Source of the DNA: Zobellia russellii
GTDB taxonomy: Bacteria; Bacteroidota; Bacteroidia; Flavobacteriales; Flavobacteriaceae
Assembly (NCBI RefSeq): GCF_018728565.1
Contig: NZ_JACSOI010000001.1
Span: forward strand, 62,001 to 126,000
Direction: 5' to 3'
Length of the DNA stretch: 64,000 nt
In this document: in pieces, positions 54,319-63,089 of the stretch
How the letters are laid out: each line of letters begins with the position of its first letter
Position numbering within the stretch: position 1 is the first letter of the stretch
Translations under genes and position numbers: made by a program
The notes under the pieces: generated by a model
What the model saw: the letters and a program-made list of their open reading frames with translations, nothing else
Told to the model about the DNA's origin: nothing
Databases searched by the model: none

Positions 54319-55323
54319 TTAGTTAGGTCTGACTATTTCATATGCATCTTTTTTATAGTTGGAATCACCAGGTTTTCTAGTAACTATTCGTAAAGATCCC
54401 ATATAAGTTTCTAAGGATTCAATACCCTGTTCCTTAGATTTAACAACAGCATCGGCCTTGGCCCATGGCCATTTATAAATACCCCATTTGGCATTACCAC
54501 CCCAAGGATATCCATGAATAAAAGTACTTACATGTTCATTATAAACAAGATTATGGTCAATCCAAACTTTTAACATGCCCTTTTGGGTATCACCATATAT
54601 GACCTGAACCACAATATCTAAAGTTCGCCCAGCTGTTGGTATAACGCCTGTAGGTGTATAATTATCTGTGTCACCAGCTACGGTTACATAAATTTCCCCT
54701 GCTTTATGTCCATTAAATTGATTAGCATGAATAACCTCAAGACCTATTTGAGGGGATTGGCCTGTAACCCCATTATGAACTTGAAAGAATTTCCATTGAT
54801 TGTTTTGGTCAATAATATAATTGTCACCAAAAGTATAAGACCAACCGAACCATTCTTCTGTTCCAAGTTCATGGCGAACATCCCAAGGAGAGGTGCGTAT
54901 TTCAGCACGCATATTATAATCTCTTGAACACCAACTATCAGGCAACGGGTAACTAGGGTTGATATTAAACTTAATTTTATCATTCTCAATAACAACCTGC
55001 TTCTCATAACATTCAGAGTCAACATGAAGGTATCCATCACTAAAAGCAACCCCTTTTTTTCCAGTATAGTCAGGAATAACAGCATCTTCCCAGCACCAAT
55101 ATTTTAATCCGGTCACATTTGCAAAGCCACCGGACGTACTGCAAGAATACTTGTTTTCATTACTTTTTTCAGCACTCGTTGGAAGCAAATCATCAGTAGG
55201 AAGAATTTGCTCCCTACTTTCTGTTTGATTTTGATTCTGTTGTAGAGAAGTATCTTTGGAGCACGCTAAAACCTGCATTATACAGAACGCCAAAAGCCCT
55301 GTTTTTATACTATTATTTGCCAT
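54319..55323 (-). CDS. Polysaccharide lyase lipoprotein (PF14099-type)
   Basis: The 334-residue lipoprotein (MQVLACSK, Cys21) has a low-complexity linker to about residue 55 and a catalytic domain to the end. Conserved segments are RAEIRTSPW, GTEEWFGWSYTFGDN, WKFFQVHNG, and AKWGIYKWPWAKAD. The domain is closely similar to the C-terminal domain of the PKD protein. The pattern CSTSGGFANVTGLKYWCW at the N-terminal side is also shared. It probably cleaves a uronic-acid-containing glycan at the outer membrane. Confidence 0.88.
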   Translation of the reverse strand: MANNSIKTGLLAFCIMQVLACSKDTSLQQNQNQTESREQILPTDDLLPTSAEKSNENKYSCSTSGGFANVTGLKYWCWEDAVIPDYTGKKGVAFSDGYLHVDSECYEKQVVIENDKIKFNINPSYPLPDSWCSRDYNMRAEIRTSPWDVRHELGTEEWFGWSYTFGDNYIIDQNNQWKFFQVHNGVTGQSPQIGLEVIHANQFNGHKAGEIYVTVAGDTDNYTPTGVIPTAGRTLDIVVQVIYGDTQKGMLKVWIDHNLVYNEHVSTFIHGYPWGGNAKWGIYKWPWAKADAVVKSKEQGIESLETYMGSLRIVTRKPGDSNYKKDAYEIVRPN

Positions 55324-55654
55324 AGATGATTATCTGGAACAAAGGCTGATAACCTCTTCCTTATATTTAATATTCGTCAATCCTCAGTGAAAATTGCCGA
55401 AAAGGGTTAAGTCAATACGAGTAGGAGTTATAAGAACAAATCCCTATAACTCCTAGATTTGGTTCTTTACTAACGAAGTAGCAAATAGTTTAGTATTATA
55501 CTTACAGGATTTAGATAACCCTCTTGGAAAGGACAACTAACATTACTATATCCCTAAAAAAAGTGCATTATTATTGGAAAGAAAACAATTAGTACATTGG
55601 CGGTTAATATCCCAAGCCATAATAAGAATACAAGCAATAAGGCCTATAGAACCA
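55324..55654. other. Intergenic stretch with an inverted repeat, 331 bp
   Basis: The only structure seen is the perfect 11-bp inverted repeat TAGGAGTTATA (55422-55432) / TATAACTCCTA (55445-55455) with a 12-nt loop and no T run. It lies ~100 bp before the lyase gene at 55323 and could be a regulator site or leader hairpin. No ORF was found. Confidence 0.5.
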
Positions 55655-56677
55655 TCATGGCATGACTCTAGAATAAGAAGGTTTAAGATAGTCCTTATCC
55701 CCTGGTTTACGGGTTATAATTCGCAAAGGTCCCATAGAGGTATTTAAAGAAAAAATTCCTTGAGCATTAGATTTCTCAACTCCTTCCTTTGCTGCCCATT
55801 TCCATATATATATTCCCCATTTTGCGTTTCCGCCAACAGGATTGCTCGCCCTTACCGTTCTTTCTTTTTGGTCATAAACCTTGGTCTCATTAATCCAAAG
55901 TTGAATAAGCCCTGAATTAGAATCACCCCACACGACATGAACAACTATTCTTAACGTTTCACCAGCTTTTGGCACAAAACCCGTTGGATGATAAAAGCTT
56001 TTAGTTGCATAGGTATTATTTACCAAATGCACCTCCCCTGCCCGACTACTACCCGGCCCTCCATTGTTCATACACCATAGGGCTATTAGGGGTGTTTGGT
56101 TAATTGTACCTTCATGAATTTGGAAAAATAACCATGGATTTTCTTTATCAATTTGATAATCTTCTCCAAAAGTATAATTCCAACCAAACCACTCCTCCGT
56201 GCCAATGGGATGGTTTACTCTCCAAGGAGCCGTTCTAATTTCTGCCCTCATATTATAAGCGCGTTCACAATTTGTATCTGATATTGCGGCTTTAGAATTT
56301 ACCTGAAACTTAAGAACATCATTTTCTATTTTTACTTGATTGGCATTACACTCGGTATCAATTTTAATTTGTTGTCTTCTTGCAGGGTTTCGAGACATTA
56401 TTGCTTTTTCCCAAAGAGTCAAATCTGACCAACACCAGACCTTATATCCACTTGCTTCCGCACTTGCCCCTTCTGTAACACACTTGTTTTCCTCAATTTC
56501 GGAACTGTAATCAAATAAAAGATTATCAACTATTATATTACCTCCCACCATATTTTCAGCAGTCAGAGCTTTTACATTAGCAGGACCAACATAGTGTAAC
56601 ACATAAGAAAATAATGCATAAAGCAGACCAGAAGCGAGCAGGGCGACAGTTATAAATGTTGTTTTCTTTATATACAT
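55655..56677 (-). CDS. Membrane-anchored polysaccharide lyase homologue
   Basis: The 340-residue protein has an uncleaved-looking N-terminal membrane helix (TTFITVALLASGLLYALFSYVLHYV). The same catalytic domain follows (RAEIRTAPW, GTEEWFGWNYTFGEDY, WLFFQIHEG, AKWGIYIWKWAAK). It is the most divergent of the three paralogues: the QVHNG motif is QIHEG and the N-terminal half differs. It probably works at the inner membrane, where nascent exopolysaccharide emerges. Confidence 0.85.
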   Translation of the reverse strand: MYIKKTTFITVALLASGLLYALFSYVLHYVGPANVKALTAENMVGGNIIVDNLLFDYSSEIEENKCVTEGASAEASGYKVWCWSDLTLWEKAIMSRNPARRQQIKIDTECNANQVKIENDVLKFQVNSKAAISDTNCERAYNMRAEIRTAPWRVNHPIGTEEWFGWNYTFGEDYQIDKENPWLFFQIHEGTINQTPLIALWCMNNGGPGSSRAGEVHLVNNTYATKSFYHPTGFVPKAGETLRIVVHVVWGDSNSGLIQLWINETKVYDQKERTVRASNPVGGNAKWGIYIWKWAAKEGVEKSNAQGIFSLNTSMGPLRIITRKPGDKDYLKPSYSRVMP

Positions 56678-56709
56678 GATTACACCTAACGAATTCTTTT
56701 TTGAATAAA

Positions 56710-57822
56710 CTACATAGTATCATATAGCTTTTTATACTCAAGAACTACTCTATCCCAGGTATAAAACGAAGCAACTTTCTCCTTTGCACTTTTCCCTAAA
56801 GCCGAAAATGACTCCATGTTTTTTTCTGCCCATTCAATTTTTTTAGCAAGGTCTTCAACATTTTTATTTTGAAAAAACAATACATTATCGTCATCAAAAA
56901 CCTGTGTATTTTCAGGTATATCACTTGCCAAAATAGGCTTGCCAGTTGTAGCTACTTCAAGTAACATTATGGACATACCTTCTGTTTCGGAAGGAAAAAC
57001 GAAGTAATTGCATTTTTCGACTAACTGCAACAAGGCCGGCAAAGGGTTGACAAACCCCAAAAAATGAACATTTAGCCCTACACTAAGTTCCTTAATTTTA
57101 TTCATGTACGAAGGAAAATTATCTAGTTCTCCCGCAATAAATATATGCCCCTTATAGTTTAACTTTTTATAGGCCGAAAGCATCGTATGCAGGCCTTTGG
57201 TCCCCATAATTCTTCTTGCCGCAAAGAGCACAAAGGGCGTTGATAGTTCTAATCCTACCGGCCAGAACTTATTATCTTCACTCAACGAACCTTTTTCCGA
57301 AATATTTATACCGTTTGGGATAAATTGAACATCTACACCGTCTCTTTCTCTATAAAAATCACACAGCGGTTTAGAAATTGCTGTTTTTATCCCGTTAAAA
57401 TTTAAAAATCTACGCTCGTTTACCTTAAAAAAAGCCTTAGCCAATTTACCCCACTTATCACGCTTATACGGGGCCTCGTGTGCAGTAGCAATAACATTTG
57501 CATTTTTAGAAAGGCTTTTTAAAAAATAGAAACTATCTATTTTATGCGCATGAACAATATCATATTTAGCAAAAAAACGAATATGCAAGTAACAAAGAAA
57601 GTAATAGGTAAAAACACCTAAATTACCCAACTTGATTTCTGGCAACTGCACGACCTTAACACCCTTAATATGTTTGGACGCATTTTTATTCTTATAACAA
57701 TAAATAGTAATATCATATTCATCTACGAGGTTGAGAATCATATTTTCCGCTACTCTACTAGTGCCTCCTCGTGATGGAAAATATTTTATTCCAAAAAATG
57801 CAACTTTCTTTTTATTCTTCAT
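56710..57822 (-). CDS. GT4 family glycosyltransferase
   Basis: The 370-residue GT-B transferase has an N-terminal GGTSRVAENM acceptor-side loop, LFAARRIMGTKGLHTML for the nucleotide sugar, and the EX7E region SETEGMSIMLLEVATTGKP. It lies 32 bp before the membrane-anchored lyase gene and 60 bp after the next GT4 gene, as part of one long minus-strand run. Confidence 0.92.
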   Translation of the reverse strand: MKNKKKVAFFGIKYFPSRGGTSRVAENMILNLVDEYDITIYCYKNKNASKHIKGVKVVQLPEIKLGNLGVFTYYFLCYLHIRFFAKYDIVHAHKIDSFYFLKSLSKNANVIATAHEAPYKRDKWGKLAKAFFKVNERRFLNFNGIKTAISKPLCDFYRERDGVDVQFIPNGINISEKGSLSEDNKFWPVGLELSTPFVLFAARRIMGTKGLHTMLSAYKKLNYKGHIFIAGELDNFPSYMNKIKELSVGLNVHFLGFVNPLPALLQLVEKCNYFVFPSETEGMSIMLLEVATTGKPILASDIPENTQVFDDDNVLFFQNKNVEDLAKKIEWAEKNMESFSALGKSAKEKVASFYTWDRVVLEYKKLYDTM

Positions 57823-57882
57823 TTTGTTAGAATCCTCTATACTATTTAATTACAACTTTTAATTAACACGAGACCCCTAGAT

Positions 57883-58995
57883 TCAGGGCTCTTTGAAAAC
57901 AATTTTACCTTCTTGAATTTTAAATTTATCTATGTTATCAATTAAATCTATATAGTTACGCTGAAAGGCTGCATAGCTAAAATTCTCTACAAGATGGTCA
58001 AAACTAGCCTTACCCATTCTAGTCCTTAAAACATTCGATAATATCAATTCCTTTAAATACTCAGATAAATTCTCAACGTCATTAATTTCTGTAATAAAAC
58101 CATTTTTTCCATGTATTGTTAATCTAGCATTATCACCTGCATCTGTTGCAACAATAGGTAAAGAACAGTTCATAGCCTCCATAATAGCGTTACTAACCCC
58201 TTCAAAAGAAGAAGTACACAAGTATATATCCGCGGCAAGTAACATTTTAAAAATATTACCAGGATTTACCACAAGTTCAACCTCCTTCTCCAGGCCACAC
58301 TCCTTAATAGTTTTTAAAATATAACCCTCATCAGGTCCTTGACCAACAATAGTATACTTGAAAGCTATAGTATTACCCAAATGTTTTTTTAAGGCTACCA
58401 TGCTTTTTAAGGCCGTTCCGTACTCCTTTTGTTTCACCAACCGACCCAAACTTATAATTTGGATGATTTTCTTATCGGTTTTGATTCGTTCAGGTACGGT
58501 TTCAATTTCTATTCCGTTTGATATTACAAAAACATTTTTTTTAAAACCATACTCAAGAGCCGCCCTATAAGCCGCAAAATTATTTGCAATTGTGTAATTT
58601 GCAATGTTATTGTTAACCCATTTTAAGCTTATGAACTTTGTACGGGCCATATAGCTATTTCTGATACCTGAAAACACATAGGGAACTCCTGATATTTTAC
58701 CCAGGATTGCAGAGAACAAACTATCAGTTGGTAAAAAAGAAAACACAATATCTATTTTATTCCGTTTTAAAAAACGAACGAATGAAATAGTTTTTTTTAA
58801 TGGGTTGGATGGTAAAAAAAGATGCTCTATTTTCTCATTTTCTATAAATGAAAGGTGAAGTTTGTGAACCGGTTTATCACGAAGAATGACAACGGTAACA
58901 CGATGCCTGTTCTTTAAGGCCTTAGCCAATAACAAACATTGCTTTTCAGCTCCACCCCTATTTAGTGAATTAATGGTAATGCATATATTTTTCAT
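57883..58995 (-). CDS. GT4 family glycosyltransferase
   Basis: The 370-residue protein begins with the GT4 motif NSLNRGGAEKQCLLLAKAL. It carries ISLGRLVKQKEYGTALKSM and the EX7E segment SSFEGVSNAIMEAMNCSLPIV. It adds one sugar of the repeat unit; donor and acceptor cannot be told from sequence. Confidence 0.92.
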   Translation of the reverse strand: MKNICITINSLNRGGAEKQCLLLAKALKNRHRVTVVILRDKPVHKLHLSFIENEKIEHLFLPSNPLKKTISFVRFLKRNKIDIVFSFLPTDSLFSAILGKISGVPYVFSGIRNSYMARTKFISLKWVNNNIANYTIANNFAAYRAALEYGFKKNVFVISNGIEIETVPERIKTDKKIIQIISLGRLVKQKEYGTALKSMVALKKHLGNTIAFKYTIVGQGPDEGYILKTIKECGLEKEVELVVNPGNIFKMLLAADIYLCTSSFEGVSNAIMEAMNCSLPIVATDAGDNARLTIHGKNGFITEINDVENLSEYLKELILSNVLRTRMGKASFDHLVENFSYAAFQRNYIDLIDNIDKFKIQEGKIVFKEP

Positions 58996-59031
58996 TAGAC
59001 CTCCTTTTTAAAACATAGATTAATTAATCGT

Positions 59032-60237
59032 TTAAGATAGATTATCCACAAATTTTGATAAAGAATGTCCTAAGGTCCTATAATCAAATTCTCGACGCCC
59101 CATTTCCTGGCCACGTATACCAATCTCTTTTGATTTTAACGGGTTATCAATAATAAATTTCATCTCTTTTGAGAAACTATCCAAATCGTATTCCCCTGCT
59201 ATCAGGGCTGTTTCTTCATGCACGAAGTAATTTTTTATTTCTCCCACATCAGTAGTAATAACAGGATTTCCAGATGCTAAATACTCTCCTATTTTATGAG
59301 GAAAACGCGCCGCATCCTGAACAGTTGGCCTAAGCGGTATCAATAATGCCATGGCATCTACATAAAGTTGCACTAATTCAGAATAAGGTATGTTTGAAAA
59401 CAGTTTGATCGGCGAGGTTTTTAAAGATTTGTTCACTTCTTCTTCTAATGCAGCGGTTTCCTGCTTATTACCTCCGCTAACAATCATGTACAGCTTAGTT
59501 TCTTCATCTGCTGCGATTTTTTTGTATGCCTCTATAACAAAGTCACGCACCTCTTTATATTTGAAGCTCCCGCAATATAAAAAATAAGGTGCCGTCTCGT
59601 TTCCGTCTACCTTAAATTTATCGAAATCACAAATTATAGGTATTTTAAGGTTAGGACGTTTTGGCGCAATCTCAGTATAATAATCAAACAAACGATCACT
59701 TATAGACAAGGCTCCATCAAAAATTTTAAGCACCCAATTATCTAAAATATAGTCATTCAATTTCCTTAGCGCAGAGGCCCTATGTTGCATAGAAGATGTC
59801 ATCTCCACAAAATTCATTATTATGGGTATATCTAATAATTTAGAAAACATCCAGTATCTCATAATATGAACAACTTTCATTTCCGATATAATAATAGCAT
59901 CTATACCTATTGTGGATTTAAGTGATTGCAAAGCCCTATATTCACCAATCGCTCCTATAATCTTTTGAATGTTCCTTTTTAAAAATCCTTTGGGTTTATA
60001 AATACTATCCGAAGTATATAGATAAGATATACCCTCATGATTTCCTTTTAACGGGAAATTTACTTCCTCTTTATTTTTATGAACACCTTTTCTACAGATA
60101 ACGGTAGATTTAGAGTCTGCATGAATAAAAGCCCTTGCCATTAAGGTCAATCTTTGAATCGTAGCCAAGCCTATAGGGAAACCTGACTCCCCTAAAAAAA
60201 CAATATGCCTCTGACCTAGTCTTTTCTTATTCTGCAA
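59032..60237 (-). CDS. Glycosyltransferase, GT4-like
   Basis: The 401-residue GT-B protein has FLGESGFPIGLATIQRLTLMARAF at the N-terminus, YFLYCGSFKYKEVRDFVIEAY at the start of the second domain and the donor-side segment ARFPHKIGEYLASGNPVITTD. The usual EX7E is replaced by KIGEYLASG, as in several exopolysaccharide transferases. It follows the flippase gene by 49 bp. Confidence 0.87.
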   Translation of the reverse strand: MQNKKRLGQRHIVFLGESGFPIGLATIQRLTLMARAFIHADSKSTVICRKGVHKNKEEVNFPLKGNHEGISYLYTSDSIYKPKGFLKRNIQKIIGAIGEYRALQSLKSTIGIDAIIISEMKVVHIMRYWMFSKLLDIPIIMNFVEMTSSMQHRASALRKLNDYILDNWVLKIFDGALSISDRLFDYYTEIAPKRPNLKIPIICDFDKFKVDGNETAPYFLYCGSFKYKEVRDFVIEAYKKIAADEETKLYMIVSGGNKQETAALEEEVNKSLKTSPIKLFSNIPYSELVQLYVDAMALLIPLRPTVQDAARFPHKIGEYLASGNPVITTDVGEIKNYFVHEETALIAGEYDLDSFSKEMKFIIDNPLKSKEIGIRGQEMGRREFDYRTLGHSLSKFVDNLS

Positions 60238-60286
60238 AATCTAAATTATTTAAATGATATATATAATCCTGTCAAACAATGCCCTA

Positions 60287-61648
60287 CTATCTTGCCCATA
60301 TACCCGTATCTTTTTTAGATAATATTTTGCTTACTTGTATAGGGGAGACTATAGCAACAGGAAATAAACTCGCTACTGTACCTAATACAATGCCTATTAC
60401 ACCAAGGTCCAATACCTTTACGAAGAAAATAGACGCCGGTATATTAATAAGTGCCGCAAATATCCAAGCATACATCTGAAGTTTTACCTTACCCGTTCCA
60501 TTAAGAACAATATTAAAAATATTAACCCAAGTTGAAAGACTAACTGATATAGCTACGGCTATTGATATACCTATAGGCACCTCTAAATGTTCCTGTAACC
60601 ACAATTTGTATACGAAAGGAGACACTAAGACCATAACAACGGCTATAGCTAGAGTACCGAGCCAAACTTTTAGGACTGTTTTTAAAGACTTCCGCATCCA
60701 CCCAAAATCACCTTTGGCATACGCCTCTATATTCGAAGGCCATAGTTGGTTAGAAATAATTACGAAAAGCATGGTAAAAATGGAAAGATACTTAAAAGCC
60801 GCTTCATACTGTGGAACTCCATCTAAAGACACGAAACTTGCTATTAATATATTGTTGGTCTGATGAATGACCAGCATTGCCATTTTTATAACAAAGAACT
60901 TTGTTCCCAATGAGAAAATATCTTTAAAATATGCTTTGTTGACATATTTAAAAGAAGGCCTGTATTTACTAAAATTACGTCTAAAATAATAGACCCCAAC
61001 ACAGAATGGAACTAAAGCAAAAGTTAGTGCTTTACCTGACCCGAACAACAATAATGAATCCGAAACAATAAATGGAATAATTAAAATAAAAACTAAAAAG
61101 GACAATTTGGTCAATAACGTAAAATATTCAACATAAGCCATTTTCTGTAATGCATAGAATATTTCATAAATATTACCGGCTATAAACCTAATTCCGAAAG
61201 CAATAATTATAACGGCCCCGAGCCACTTTACCTCATCCACCAATGAGGCATCAATATTTATTAATGTAGTCCATGGCGTCGTAAAATTTAAAATCAACAG
61301 TACGGCTACGACGAACAGTATAATTGTACCCAAGGCAAAATAAGCTGTACTTACGTAAGTAACTGCCTCATCATCTTTCTCTTGGGCCACCGCTTCTCCA
61401 AATTTATTTCTTAAGCCCAGACCAATGCCAATATCAAAATTCAAAAACCAATCAATAATAGACAATAGGGTTAGATAAATTCCAAACTTAACTGTACCCA
61501 AATAGTCTAAAGACAAAGGGAAATATAGGAATCCGATAAGTATTCCAAGGCCTTTTATTAAAATGGTAAGTAGAATATTCTTTTTTGCACGTGAAGACCT
61601 TTCGTGTCCATTGGAAAAAATACCCTGAATTTTCTTAAATATAGCCAT
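60287..61648 (-). CDS. Wzx-type oligosaccharide flippase
   Basis: The 453-residue protein has about 12-14 membrane helices and the polysaccharide-export fold (NILLTILIKGLGILIGFLYFPLSLDYLG, GLGLRNKFGEAVAQ). It should flip the undecaprenyl-linked repeat unit to the periplasm. It lies next to the polymerase-like gene and glycosyltransferases. Confidence 0.9.
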   Translation of the reverse strand: MAIFKKIQGIFSNGHERSSRAKKNILLTILIKGLGILIGFLYFPLSLDYLGTVKFGIYLTLLSIIDWFLNFDIGIGLGLRNKFGEAVAQEKDDEAVTYVSTAYFALGTIILFVVAVLLILNFTTPWTTLINIDASLVDEVKWLGAVIIIAFGIRFIAGNIYEIFYALQKMAYVEYFTLLTKLSFLVFILIIPFIVSDSLLLFGSGKALTFALVPFCVGVYYFRRNFSKYRPSFKYVNKAYFKDIFSLGTKFFVIKMAMLVIHQTNNILIASFVSLDGVPQYEAAFKYLSIFTMLFVIISNQLWPSNIEAYAKGDFGWMRKSLKTVLKVWLGTLAIAVVMVLVSPFVYKLWLQEHLEVPIGISIAVAISVSLSTWVNIFNIVLNGTGKVKLQMYAWIFAALINIPASIFFVKVLDLGVIGIVLGTVASLFPVAIVSPIQVSKILSKKDTGIWAR

Positions 61649-61678
61649 TAAAAGTGTTTTTGTTCATTTAAGACAAAT

Positions 61679-63034
61679 TCAGTTATTTGATTCAATTTTT
61701 CTTATTCCCATTCCCATACCAATATGAACCGCATACAGAACAGATAGGTAGGACAAAAACATAAACGTATTAGTCAGGTTGCCTACCATAAAAATTATAC
61801 TTACTAAAAAAGGGATGACAAAATAAAGGTTTTTCTTAAAGGAAGTTGAATAGTATACGGCAGATAAAATTATAAATAGGGTAAAACAAACAGATGCGGG
61901 AATACCATATTCGAACATTGATGAAAAATACCCGCTGTGCAGACTACCTGTAGTTGCCGTTGCCCTATCTCTATCTTGCGTGATTCTCAAAAGATTAACG
62001 TAGTAAACATCATTTGTAAGTCCTCCAAATCCCAACCATGGCTTTTGGTCAATATTATCCAAAACCATGGTATAATAACCTTTTCTACCCCCAACGGAAT
62101 CTGACAGCCTTTCTTTCACCAAAGAGCTGTTCATTATATCTTGATAATAAAATATGGAGAGAGAAAGGATAATCATTAACCCACTCAAAGCAGCAAATAA
62201 AAGTTTTTCTAAAGCAACTTTATTAATAAAAATAAGGTAAGTAGCCAATACTACAATAAGAATTATCCAACTCATTCTCATAAATGATGTTATCACACCT
62301 AAAGAGAAAAGAACCACTAAGAAAACCTTTAAGAAGTTCTTTTTTACTGTAGTTAGCGTCCAAGTAATAGCAATAATTAAAAAATATGAATTATAATACT
62401 CGGCCGTAAAAAGACCGTTGGACCTAAGAACATTGCCAAAAGCCAATCTCTCATCTCCAATACGCAAGAAATACGGGTCATATCCCAACTGAATAAAAGC
62501 TACCAAACTAGTTATAACCCCACCGACAATTATAGATTTACCAACCAAATCGTAAGTTGCTTGATCTGCCATAAGACGAAGACCAACTAAAATAATAACA
62601 AAAGCAACAGACTCCAGTATAGTTTTTAAGGCTTCCGGTAAACCAACATCATCTAAATTTACACTTATAGAAATTATTTGAAGTAATATATACAGTACCA
62701 AAGGAATTATAAAATAGGGTATTCGAAAATTATCCGAGGGAGGAATTTTTTCCTTTGATAGTAACGTTGTTCTAACAATAAAAAAGAGCAGTAGAAGGTA
62801 TATAAGTCGTATGGGCTGAATTTCAAAAAAACTAAAACCCGGAATTTTAATTGTGAGAAGATCATTTATGTTTCCTGTAAGGAAATAAAACGATAGCAAA
62901 AACCCTTCTAATTTATATTTAGAATCACTCTTGTAAGTTAAATACGAAGCAATTAGACCTGCAATTACAAAATAAATGTAATAGTGGTGTATCTGAACGC
63001 CCGTCCAATTAAAGTGTTGCTCGTAATTACTCAT
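61679..63034 (-). CDS. Wzy-like O-antigen/exopolysaccharide polymerase
   Basis: The 451-residue protein has about 11 membrane helices and a large outer loop (about 290-375) containing VGGRKGYYTMVLDNIDQKPWLGFGG and the SLHSGYFSSMFEYGIPA segment typical of the Wzy_C/O-antigen ligase family. Placed between Wzx and the Wzc-like kinase, polymerase is more likely than ligase. Confidence 0.87.
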   Translation of the reverse strand: MSNYEQHFNWTGVQIHHYYIYFVIAGLIASYLTYKSDSKYKLEGFLLSFYFLTGNINDLLTIKIPGFSFFEIQPIRLIYLLLLFFIVRTTLLSKEKIPPSDNFRIPYFIIPLVLYILLQIISISVNLDDVGLPEALKTILESVAFVIILVGLRLMADQATYDLVGKSIIVGGVITSLVAFIQLGYDPYFLRIGDERLAFGNVLRSNGLFTAEYYNSYFLIIAITWTLTTVKKNFLKVFLVVLFSLGVITSFMRMSWIILIVVLATYLIFINKVALEKLLFAALSGLMIILSLSIFYYQDIMNSSLVKERLSDSVGGRKGYYTMVLDNIDQKPWLGFGGLTNDVYYVNLLRITQDRDRATATTGSLHSGYFSSMFEYGIPASVCFTLFIILSAVYYSTSFKKNLYFVIPFLVSIIFMVGNLTNTFMFLSYLSVLYAVHIGMGMGIRKIESNN

Positions 63035-63089
63035 TCCTACTAATTGGTAATATATTCAACAGTTTACAAAACTGTTAATTAACTCAACC

